A DNA stretch of 64,000 nucleotides from NCBI GenBank assembly GCA_027922465.2, contig BQMF02000036.1, positions 372,001-436,000 of the forward strand. The letters are read 5' to 3'. The position numbers and the translations under genes are program-made. The notes under the pieces were generated by a model. It searched no databases. It saw only the letters and a program-made list of their open reading frames with translations, and was not told where the DNA came from. Within the stretch, counting starts at the first letter, position 1. Every line of letters begins with the position of its first letter. Source of the stretch: Turritopsis dohrnii. Its lineage: Eukaryota > Cnidaria > Hydrozoa > Anthoathecata > Oceaniidae. Of this stretch, positions 45,252 to 57,000 are shown piece by piece.

Positions 45252-45958
45252 TTAAGCTTGGTTTCCACTATGAGTTAGCTGGAGTTAACTTGAGCTTGTT
45301 TATTTTTCTAAAACCATGAGTTAATTTTTTGTATATTTTGTATATAAGTATGCATAGTTTCCACTGGGAACAAGTGAGTTATTGCAATCTGTTTTATATA
45401 ACGCAAGATGCTGTGATGATGAATTAGATGAAATGCTATTAAAGCTAATATTTAATAAAGGAGGAGATTGCGAAAAATAACAGCAGCAAATAAAATGCGA
45501 AAAGCACCAAGATTTTCGGTGCGAATTATGTTTCAGGAGAGAGGAAATTTAGGTTAATATCATCGTTTGGTTGACGAGTTGCGTAGATTTGAGCGGGAGT
45601 ATTTTTACTAAACAAGGATACACCATTGCCTTTTCATTTAACCGTTCTTCCTCAATCTGAGCTAAAATAGTCGCCATATTTATCTTAACATTTTCTTCGA
45701 AACTTCAGTAACATGCTCGCTGCAAGTACTCAGACTCCTTTGATGTTTTTCTAAACCATGAGCTAACTTGATCTTGGAAACGAAAAGTTTTGTTTCCAAG
45801 ATCAAGTTAACTCGTGATTTAATTTGAGAAAAATTTGAGTTAAATTTCTGAGCTGGTTTTGAGGATGTTTCCACTTGAGTTAATTTTCTAAACCACGAAT
45901 TCTAGCTCGAGTCAACTCAAGTTAACTCAAGTTAACTCATAGTGGAAACCAAGCTTTA
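45252..45958. mobile_element. MITE of about 706 bp, AAGCTTGGTTTCCACT ends
   Basis: Terminal inverted repeats AAGCTTGGTTTCCACTATGA (45254-45273) and the reverse complement at 45937-45956. The interior has multiple inverted (GAGTTAACT) words and no gene. Confidence 0.85.
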
Positions 45959-46846
45959 GGGAACAGCGCTTAAAACAGTAATTGAAAGTATTTTTAATCC
46001 CAAGTACGAATCCATTAATTTTTGGAACATTGTTTTTTACGACTTTGTAGTAGAGGAAGATCCACCAACAAAAGAAACGTGTTATCAAAGATAAGGAAGA
46101 TTCGTGTGCGTTTTACGAAAATGAACATAAGCAATTCTGTCTCATTCTTTAATTAGCCTTGTTTTCAACTAAAATTAAGAGGATACCATATTCAAGCCAA
46201 ATACGAGCCGAAGAAAAAATTGAACCCTGTACTGAGCTCGCATGTGATTATATTTGATTTCCCAAGTCACAGTTTGCATGGCATTAAAAAAATAAAACAT
46301 GAACTGACCTAATCACACAGATGCATGTATTGTGAACAAGAAAGGTGCCCGAAGAAGGAACAGTAATTCAAGCACTACATTCCCCAGTCCAAAAATATAA
46401 TTGTGAAGTAATTTTAACAAAAGAAAAAAATTGTTCAAAAAGTTGTTATTTAACTAAGACCATTTTAATGTTGAAGTACAAAATGAAATCTATAACAAAT
46501 TCTGTAGCTAGTAGGATAAACGACTGATGATCAATCTGAAAATAAAGGTTTCATCATTCATTTGCCTTTGCAGTTGTAAAATGACAATTTAAATCAATTA
46601 AAATATTACAACGACTTTCTGTAGAAAAAAATTGCTGAATTACGAGTTTCGTCAGCATGTTAACATGCGCTGGCAAACCTAAGAAAACATGATTTGCCAG
46701 CGTGCAAATGCGCTCACCTCATGGGGAAGTCTGCAGTGATTATAATTCTACTGACCCAGAAGCCAATGTTTAAAGGTCACGATACAAGCAATAAATAAGA
46801 GATACGATACAATACTGAAAACATTAATAACCATGCTTTCCGTTTA

Positions 46847-47179
46847 TCATAACCATGCTTCCTGTTTAACATAACGACAGTCTTCTACCTGTTTCTGACT
46901 CCTTGTCGTGGTTTCTTTACCAGATTCCACCAGCAAAATGATTTTTGTCATTACACATTCGTAGACCTTACATGTGGACATTTTGACCACTACACTTGGT
47001 ACTTCCATTGTCTCCAGCCCTTGTCCTCGTCTTCCTGTTACAGGCAAGATGCCAGTCATTCCGATGAATTGCATCATCTTTAATAGCGCTACATCTCTGA
47101 TTTGAAAGGTTCGTTTTTTGTAGAGCCATTTTCTTTGTTGTTCAGGAGATTGGAGATACTCTGTTCGGTATCGAGTCAT
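46847..47179 (-). pseudogene. BEL/Pao integrase C-terminal fragment
   Basis: The peptide TRYRTEYLQSPEQQRKWLYK followed by IRDVALLK resembles the RxxEYLxxLQxRxKW..GD(V)VLL signature at the C-terminal end of BEL/Pao polyproteins (DUF5641-type). The G.(W)P.GR-like part is partly disrupted. It is the most terminal part of the remnant at 46737-49375. Confidence 0.6.
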
Positions 47180-48279
47180 TGACGAGATGTTGAACTCGTC
47201 TCCATCAATGTTGACTGTAGAGATCTGCGAAGGCCATAGTTATTTAATACTTTGTTCAGCGTAACAGACTAAACGAAAATAGCGATGCGGAATCTAGGCA
47301 ATATTCATTATGCAATGTGCATATTTTCTCGATAATATACTACAAAGTGGATTTTAGAACAGACATTTTTATAAATATTATATTACACAATAATAACGAG
47401 ACATACTCTATGTATTTACGTGTTTCTTTTCACATAGAACATCTTCCTTTAATCCAATAATGCATTTTGGAGAAATTGGGGTTGTTTACTAACGCAGTTT
47501 CTTCTTCGACAAAATCTATGAAATCATCTAAGTCTACCTCTTCATTTTTCTTCTTTCGGACTTTGTAATTGTATGAGGCCGATTTCGATTGTCAGTTCAG
47601 TGCGGCTGAATTGCCAGCATATCATCCAGTCCAAGAGTTCATTATAAAAATTGTGGACCAGATCCGAGAATTTAGTGACCAGAACGAAAGAGAGATTAGC
47701 TGATGCGAGGCACCGTCGGGAAAGTCTACTCGCGACCGACCTCATAATTAAACAAAGTTTCCGACGGACGATTTCAAAATTAGGCGAACGTTTACGGATG
47801 ACAAAAAATCGCGATTTCTGACCCCGACGCCACCTCATATAACTGATGTGTTTCCATCTTTCCTGCAAGTAAAGCAGTAGGATCATCTGTGGTCTTTGAA
47901 GAAGATCATAATTCTTCGAAGCTTTTCGTGATATCATTGTTGATTTGAACTTTAGTAAAAAAATTAGAACTGTTAGAAACCTTTGCAATCATGAGACTTC
48001 AGTTTTGGCCATGATTTAAGCTCCTTTCTCCAAATCATCAGATAAATTTCTGAAAGCAGCAGAATAGATGGGATCTAATGGAATCATCTTGCTTCAGAAA
48101 GATACTGTCTGTGGCTTGGTTAGTTCATCCTCCTACATCGTCTGTTGAAATTGACTGAAGAACCTTCTCATATTCTTCCGTATCAAATTCTTTAATTGAG
48201 GATTTCTTGCTATGTTTCTTTCCATCTAGCTGGTCAGGCTAACATACTTGCCATTATCAATATTTGAATCAAAGTCTTT

Positions 48280-48673
48280 TCACTTCCTAAAAAATTTTTG
48301 CCACACTTTATTTCTACACTTGGAAGAATTGGAGCTTGGTGGGCTTCTACAATCTGCAACAAACAGAAACTTAGGAAACATTTTATATAGATTGTTATCT
48401 TCATGTTGCTTTATACTTTGGTAGACTTCTAACTTTGCCTTTGTTTTTGGCGACTCAAGTTCTGTTTTTTTTTGCTCTATAAGCTGTTGTAATTCCAGAT
48501 ACTTTGAGTTTTTCCAATCTAGTGTTTTCCTTTGCCATCTCACTAGCTACACTTCTCAAAGATGTTGTGGACTTGCGGGAACTTGACGAATGTGAAGACT
48601 GCTTTGAAGATTTCAAATTTCTGCTTGACTTGTGATCTACTTCACTAGTCACAACTAGTATCAGGTTCCTCAA
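48280..48673 (-). pseudogene. BEL/Pao gag-like Ser-rich and coiled-coil fragment
   Basis: Two overlapping minus frames give SSRNLKSSKQSSHSSSSRKS and then LQQLIEQKKTELESPKTKAK, the Ser-rich stretch followed by a charged heptad region seen in BEL-type gag proteins. A frame change between them (near 48500) marks it as inactive. Confidence 0.5.
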
Positions 48674-49375
48674 GAACTTCTAGAGCTTTTCATTTAACAA
48701 CAAACATCTTTCTATCAATAGCGTTCATACTGTAACAATCCCATTCATCTGTGCTGTGATGAATGAGCATCTGACACAATGCATACAATGGTTCCAAAAC
48801 ATCAATATCATCCTGCAACCCTGCTGACCTCTCATCTTCTATTTTCCGTTTGAATCTTTGCATCTGAATTGTCTCCAGGCTTTGATTTGTTTCTTACTCA
48901 AATAGCCTAGCCTTTTCTCTAAGAATTCTTGTCCTGATAGTTCCCGTCGAACTGTCTTTCTGAACGTATGACATAACAGTAGGTCTACTATACTGTGTGA
49001 ACAAGCTACTCTGATTTGTGTTTTTACTGTTATGATAATTCTACTGACCCCGAAGTCAATGCTTACATATACATTTCAGGGACACTAAAACAAAATAACA
49101 AAAACTAGTTACAAAATACTAAAATAAAATATGAAACGTACAGAAACAAGTCAAACCATAACAAAACGAATAGAATATATAAATATATAATACTTACTAA
49201 AAACACTTCACCTTCACATAAGTGTACGATAAAACATTGACAGAATGACACATCACAAACTAAACTCAAACATTTATACGTCCAAAAAGTTCATTAAAAA
49301 AGTCACGATACGTGCAATACATATGGGATACGATACAATACTGAAAACATAAATGAAATAACATAAACAAATAGC

Positions 49376-50525
49376 TATACAATTACACAAGAAATGAGGA
49401 GGAGAGCTATGTGCTACTGCAAAGTGACACAAAGCCTACTTGCTCTCAATGCAGGAACAATCACTGAATCTTTGTCTCCCTAGAAATATCTGGGTTTCAT
49501 TAATACTCCTGACATCGCTATCATGGTTGTTTATTTACATTTCTCAGTGCCATAAATTACACCATTGGAATAAGTCACATGGTACTATCAGTGTTTATTC
49601 TTAGCGATGGCCCGATGTTTTAGACAGTCAAAAGTTGGTTCAGGCCACGAAAATTTGAAAAAATTAGTGTTGTGGTGGCCCGGATGACCAGGCGAAAAAA
49701 TAAATATTCAAATTGTAAAAATGATTTAAGAAATTCCATTATGAGAGATTTGAAAAAAAACAAGAACAATAAAGTAAAACTAAGTTTAAGAAAGAGTTTT
49801 TACAAGTCTTTATCTCCTTTAGCAACATTACGACAGTTTCTAACTGTTTGAATTGCGTACTATAGATAAATACTAGGAAACTGCACAATGTCTTTAACAA
49901 CCAATGAGAAACATTGATTTGATGTGTTTTATTATCAGCTAAGGTGGAAAACTTTTTTGACAAGCTTTGCAGGTGTCTTTTTAATAATTTTACATTCATT
50001 CGATTACAAAAGCCTTCTATAATAACAATGAAATTGGTTTTAACTACACCAGTCAAGGTATTTTTGAAGTAGGCACGTGGAACAAACAAATAGGAACAGA
50101 AAAGTAAGTGTGTCTGGTTCTGCTATTTTTCTCCAAGGTTGCTTGCATTAGTGGTGAACGCTTAGAATTATTGATCAAAACCAACAATCAATTGTGTGAA
50201 CACCCTAATGAATGCTTAAACCCACGACCAATTGCGTAAAAGGCTAAATAGTTTTCGATGGACGAAAACTTATGCGAGATTATGACCCAAATCCCCCCTG
50301 ACGAATTTTCTACCTTCTTCTGTTCCTACCTTCTTTTCTTCTTATCTTCTTCATTTTTTCTTCTTTCATAACTCCTTACAAATTAGTGGCTGTTTACATC
50401 CTTGCAATGAGTGATAATAATAAAAACAAACATAGCAACTCTTCAAATAACTATTCAATATTCAAATAACTGCGAGTTAGTTGTTCTTTGTTTTTTTAAA
50501 ATGAAAAGATTTAAAATTAATTGCA
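49376..50525. other. Gene-free stretch
   Basis: The minus-strand frame at 49739-50089 has no recognisable domain. Nothing else is supported. Confidence 0.4.
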
Positions 50526-50722
50526 CAGAAATATCCTGAAAATCCTTGTTCCACAAAAGTAAATTCACACAATGTGTTGGAAACATCACTCACAAATAAT
50601 TCCACTTAAGGATTTCTCCACTAGTATGTGGACTTTTGAGTGACATAGGAGATGTTTGATATTTTGAACTTCATATTAATAATCATATTTTAAGCCCTTA
50701 ACAAAATGCTTTTTTCACACAG

Positions 50723-51016
50723 AGCTCTGGACTGCATACCTTATTGATCAACGACTACGTGCACAAACATCTATGGACCAAAAGAAATTTTGCAAAGCTT
50801 TATTATGTAGTGATAACCTAATGGTGGAGGAGCTGTTTGACCAATATAAACAGGAGAGACCAGTTCTCGAATGTTTTGCTTACATGCTATCACATCATGT
50901 ATCGAACTGGGAAGATGAAAACTTTTTAATATTTGTAAACAAGACTCTGAGGAATTGTGGTCTCAAGGCTCACATCGTTACTACGGAACAACTGGAAAAG
51001 CTACCAGTTCTAGGAG
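50723..51016 (+). CDS. Gene 2 exon A: N-terminal helical domain
   Basis: The same length (294 nt) and splice sites (ACACAG / GTATGA) as copy 1. Encodes LWTAYLIDQRLRAQTSMDQK and so on. An ATG at 50773 lies in frame, but the open frame continues upstream to the acceptor and copy 1 has Val there, so an upstream exon is likely. Confidence 0.7.
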
Positions 51017-54000
51017 GTATGAAAATATTTCAATTTTACTTTGTTTATAATAAGAAACAAGATGGCCGGAGGGTCGAAAGATTGTTTTACTACGCTTATG
51101 TTTTCAAGAATAGCGTCCCTATAAATAATGCCCATTCTAGATACATACTCCAGGGTTCACTGGATTGCAGAGGGGAATTTATAATAAACCCTTCTGCATA
51201 ATCCTGTGTGTTTTCGTGTTTCCGTGAAACCTCCCTGTTTTTGAGCCTATGTAAGAAGTAATGTTTGTTGCAAGATTTAATGTTCAGAAAATATGTTTGT
51301 TGATATGAGCAGGGAAAACTGTTTCGAAATAGTTACCAAAAAATTGAGGAAATAGTTAGGGAAAGATTTATTTACTTATTTTCAAAGAACAAGCTTTTGT
51401 CTTATATAAAACTTATTATAAATTTGACTTCACGTATTAAAAATGATTCTCTAAGGAAGTGTGTGCATCTGAAAATTTTCATGACATTGTCATCTTCCCC
51501 TAATAAAGCATTATGATTGTTATCAGTTCTCAGTGTTATAAACCTTAAGGAGGTCTGTCTCTTAATCATAGTAAGATGGTACAAGTTCCAAACGTGACTG
51601 AATGAAATGTATATATTGTGCTACTTTTGACTGATATTTTTATTTGATAGACACATTGGAAGATGACTGTTTTCAAAGTAAGGAAGAAAAATCAAGGAAA
51701 TTCCTAAAAATTTTCGATCAAATTTCAACACGATTGCCTTCTCTTCAGAGAGTCATTGGTCACTTGCTTCTTGAATACCATGAAGTAGAAGCCATAAGTA
51801 TTAACCACCCATCTAGTGTAAAAGAGAGACTATACCAAGTGCTACGCACATGGTTTCGATCAAACGATCCATCTCAAACTACGTGGGCCTATCTGAAGAA
51901 AGTATTAAGGTATTTGGATGCAGGTCGAGTTGTGGAAGATATTGACCAAGGTAAAATGAAGATTCTAATTTTCAATTATGTCTTTATTATCTTTTATCTT
52001 TTATAAACAACTGATAGTCTTTATTTACTAAATAGACATTTTCTCATTCTTAATTCTAGATTTGTTTGGTGTCAATTCTAAAAGGTATGATTCGCATAAT
52101 TATTTATTTAACAAACGTTTCTTGAATCAGCTTAAGAAGTTCTACAACATACATTTTCTGTCTCTATTCTGTGATGTTTTTGTCTATTTTCACATGGGAG
52201 TCTACACACGTAAGAGGGATTTGACACATTGTTCTCAAAGTTAGACTGTAAACAAGAATACTAAATCTAAAAGTATCTAAAACAATCAAAACCAAATTCT
52301 CAATCAAACTCACTGAAAATTCTCAGCACTTTATCAGAACTTCTTAAAACAAGTTTGAACAATGCTTCTGTATAAATTTTTCTGTATGGAGTATGAAGTG
52401 CGTTTATACTTGATGGAGTTTGAGTTCAAATATAGCTATAAGGAACTAATTTCCAAACTGTATTGCGAACATGGGTCATTGTTGTTACTCGTATGTCATC
52501 ATTCAACTTCAAAGAAAACACATTTTGCTTTATTTTAAAAACTTTGTAAAGAATGGTGTTCACTTGGGTGAACCCTTCCTTGAAGATACAAGAAAACATG
52601 TTAAAGATCTAAGATTGGATACTACATCCTGTCCTTTTTTTCAACAGTTCGAATTTCCAACGTTCAAAGTCATTTAGCCAACGGGGACGCCTTCTCGTAC
52701 GAATTGGTCTTTCTTCGGTCTACTCGTTGTCTGTTGTATCATATGAGATGGCCTCTGTTCCTAATAGAGATTGACTAATGTTTGACTCACTGTTATCAGT
52801 AGTCGCATCATCAGTTGTTGCCTCGTGATGTTTTATCTAGGGTATCCTCTGTGGGTTCATCTTCAGGTGTAGCAGGTGGCTGTTCTTCTACGCCTGATTG
52901 GTATGTCTCTGAATTGGACAAGGTGTCATCTGAATCACTCGAATACATGGTGTTCCAATCACAGTCTGAGTCAGTTGATGAGCATGGTGGTCGCTTCAAC
53001 GATTGTGTCTGTTTACCGAACTCTGATCGTTTTACGTTGTTGTCATGTCCAAATGATGTTTTTTTCCCCTTCTGGATTTGAAGTCTGCTTCCTTTGGTAG
53101 ATGTTACAGTCCAGGGGATTGGATCATAAAAGAAATCGTTTTCCTTTTTGACATCATGTTTTTTCAATACACTCTCCCCTTTGTGGAATTCATCTTGTAT
53201 TGGGTATTTTTTGGTGCGTTGTTGAAGCAGCGTAGATGTGAAATGCTGGTCCTTTAATTTAATCTCTTGTTAATTGTAGGTTTTAGGTAAAAGGGTTGAA
53301 CCTGGTCCTTGTCTTTTGGGCTGCTTGCATAACATAGTGATTCTACTTTCATTGGATCTGGGGTGATTCCATTGGCTGTGAACCGCATTCCACAGAATTT
53401 AGTCTCTTTTTGGTTGAATTTGCACTTTGAGCGGTAAATTTTATAACTGACGAAAAATTTTGACCGACGAAATATTTCACCAAAATTGAATTTTCTATTT
53501 TACGTGTTTTTATTCGTGTTTGAATTCGACAGACCCTTTTAAAGTCATATTTGAAGCTGTAAATAGGAGGTATAAGAAAAGTGACGAGAGCGATTTTGAA
53601 ATTGACCTTGAAAAAGAAAGAGGAAGAAGAAAGCGAAGAATGTCTTGAAAATGAAGAAAAAAACACTTGTATTACTATTGATCAGCATTTGCTTTGTCAA
53701 ATATAAGTAAAAAAAACTAAAAAGCTGTTTTCTTCTGAAAGAGGGTTAAAACTTTTCGTCGGTTAAAAGTGACGAAATTTCAGAAAAACTTCGTCACTTT
53801 TCACAGGCGAAATTTTATAACCGACGAAAAGTTTTCATCGACGAAATTTTAACCGATAAGGTATATCGTTGTGTATGTTTGCTATGCAAGCACTTCCCAA
53901 AGAGTTGTATCCACTTCTTCTTCGGCTGAGTTGATCCTTATTCACATTTGAAACGTTTTAACTGAATATTGCTTTAAAGTCCTTGACGGTTGGAATTACA

Positions 54001-57000
54001 TTCCTGGTTCTTTGACATTGTTTATGTCCACGGTGAACCTGATCTCTTCAGGTTTTTGCTTGGGTTACCCGGGGTTTGAAAACCCACTCTACTGGCCCGT
54101 CCACATCTTCAATAATACATGTAATAGCTGTATTTTTCCTCACTTTCTGAGTCTTTCCGCAGTGTTTTTATTAAGGGTGCTTTTAGATGTTCGTTTGATG
54201 TAGGGGCAGGCGTGAGACAGGTTTTGCTGAAGTCTAACATTTATGACACTCTTGTGGTCATCTTTAGGTTGCAGCTTCTTTCATAAATTCTTTATGGTCC
54301 CAACCAAGTTTCAAGGCTCATCTGCTGAGTTTTTTATACTTGCATTTGAATACAATTTGATCTCTTCTTTGTTCGTCTCTTTCACAATGTTACTTTGAAT
54401 TCAGAGTCTGTTTTTGAATTCTTCGATGTTTTCATATAATGCTTGTTTCATTGGTTTCTGACTCATACGTTGTGGTCAGTTTTGTTTTACACTCATCATA
54501 TGTGCTAGCAGCAAAGTTAGTAACTTTTCTGATCTTTTCTCCTCCAATGGATATCAGCAGCGCCTGTTTTGTCCTTCATCAGTTATTGCTGAGGCTAGGA
54601 TGTAATTGTGAAGTTGTTTTGCCCACTCTTTAAATGCTTCTCCACATGAGAAAGGGTGTTGAGTTGGGTCTCATTTTGGTGGGATCCTTCCAAACGTTGC
54701 TACAGTCATAGTTGCTCCACCTAGTTTCATCTCATCACCAATGTTCATCACCAGTGTTCACTTTACAGTTTTATTATATATGCTAAAATATAATAGTACA
54801 TTATGCTAAAAGGCGAACCCTTCCCAAATATAACATATTAAGAATTGAAGCTTGGGTACTACAGTAGTTAATACAGTAAAATCTGAACAACTGATCTTTT
54901 GAAGTAGCGATTACAACATAATAACACTACCAATATTGAGCCATAACGCTACTGATGTTGAGGCATGTAATCTCCTTTTGACTTGCATTTTTTTGTCATC
55001 TATCGTTCAACTCATATGTTCTTATTTAATGTTTTTTTACCTCGTGAGTTGCATTTATGTCAATTATCTTGAGAAATGACATGTTGTTAATTTTACAATT
55101 ATAGCCAGACCAAGTCGTACAATCTAGAATCTTTTTATTCTGGTAAGATGGGTTTTTTCAATATTCTTTTACTACATGAACATATGACCTTGTGATAACT
55201 TATTATAATACTTAAATCGCTTTTAAAAGCAGCTTGAAGTGAAAAAGCTGCAATTTGAAATGTTTGAAGTAAACGTGATTGAAACATTTCGATTTGATTT
55301 TATAATTTTTGATTTTGTTGTTTTTAAAACCCAGATAGAACTACATAAGGTTTGAATTAGTCGAAACTGAATGAATAACATCCGAAATTCTTTTGTATTT
55401 CTAAAGTTTTCCAAATCACGCTTGAATTTTTCCAGTAGTTATGACATGAATATTAAAGAAAAACAAAGTGGCAACATGGTTCATTTCCTTTTCATCTTTT
55501 GTGATTATTTGTGATAATTGTCTATAATTTTGTTTTTCAATTTATTTTCATAATTTTAGTTACTGATGGCCAAGAAGAAACATCTGTTTTTCGCACAAAG
55601 CCTGGAGTTTTAACCCATTCGGCATTCAGAGATTTTTATGAGAAGTTGGATTTATCAAAGATAGAAAGGCCAGAGCAAGTCAGCATTGTCACTAGTGGTA
55701 AACTGTCCACCACAAACTTATCGTTTAATGACTATACTGAGAAATGCAGAAACTTTTTTGCAGATTACTTCAGCATTGATGTTTATGACTTGCTTAATGA
55801 GAATATTAGGTTTCCACCAGCTTATATGTGTAGAACGAAACTTTATGATGTTGCTGCAAAATTTGAACTACCCAACACAGTTTTGATAACAGACTATAAT
55901 CTTATCGAACATTGTAAGATGCTTCATCTTGATCTTGATGACATTTGTGATAAACTGCGAATTGAACCTTCATCAATTGCTGAGGAAAAACAATTTCTAG
56001 TGTTTGATTATAAAAACTCATGCATCTTCATCGTAAATTACAGTGAAGTTGACAGTGAAGAAGGGGCCCTGATAGACTTGAAGGCTGGTGACAACTTTTA
56101 CCGATTGTTTTTCTACGTATTCAGTCCACTTCTTGGAGAAGGACTCTCATATGTCAGTGTTGTAGCTGCACCGAATATTGAACATGACTGTGATAACCCT
56201 CTTATTTTAAACAAGTTTGACATTTATGAAGCAGATTTGTCTGAGAAACTTAAAGATTTGCATTCCGTGATTGAGCATATCAAAAAACAATCTGATGCTG
56301 CAAACAAAAGTCGCCATCTAGTAGTACTTGCAGTTAGTTATGTCTTCAGTTTCCTGGCTATTACAAAAATTAGACCGGATCTTTTATGTGGAACAGTCCC
56401 TGAAAAGATGTTATTAATGTGGCTTACTAAAGAGCAATTAAGAGTTGTATTCCATGAGAAACTTTGGAAAATAGTGACTGGGGGATATGGTTCTGGCAAA
56501 TCTGTAGTGGCAAGGTATCTTCTTGAACATTTGGTAAAGCATGTAACAGAGCCTGTAGATATATACTTTGTATTATTTGATAATGACAGCTTGTACCTGA
56601 AAGGCTTTGAAGATGTTTTCCAGAAAATTAAAGATGTTGGCCGTGCTGGAAACGCAAATGTCCTTTTTGGGAACTGTAAAGATATAGAAATGTGGCTATC
56701 ACAGGAATTTGAAAAAATTTGTGGAAACCCAAGTAAAAAGATTCCTTTCACTGTTTCAAACATGTTGCTTGCCATGATAGAGAAAGCGAAATCTTCAGGC
56801 AGGAGGTTTCATCTGATTGTTGATGAGCTAGATGCTGAAGTCATCAATGCAGTAGAAGCACTTAATCTGAAAAGCATCTTCAAACACAATGGAGTATCTC
56901 TGGAGAAATCCCATATTTTGTTTTCGATGCGTTCAATGGAAAAAAGGCGTGTTAATGTTGTTGGTAACCAAAGAATTGAACATAGTTCCTTTCAATGTTA

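Larger units (their letters stand above)
46737..49375 (-). mobile_element. BEL/Pao LTR retrotransposon remnant
   Basis: Direct repeats flank the region: TTCTACTGACCC(A/C)GAAG at about 46746 and 49041, and TCACGATAC ... GATACGATACAATACTGAAAACAT at about 46778-46824 and 49303-49350; these are probably remains of the LTRs. In minus-strand order, gag-like pieces come first (EPLYALCQMLIHHSTDEWD near 48745-48810, a Ser-rich/coiled-coil piece at 48280-48673, and others at 47542-47988), then an integrase C-terminal fragment (46847-47179). The central protease-RT region is missing. Confidence 0.6.
52680..54770 (-). mobile_element. Ty3/Gypsy remnant in intron C-D of gene 2
   Basis: The same relic as at 16400-18030, with the RT motif FTVDMN near 54030, gag-like pieces at about 54250-54740 and an integrase C-terminal tail at 52811-53167. 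It is enlarged by a MITE-like insertion at about 53437-53862. Confidence 0.65.
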
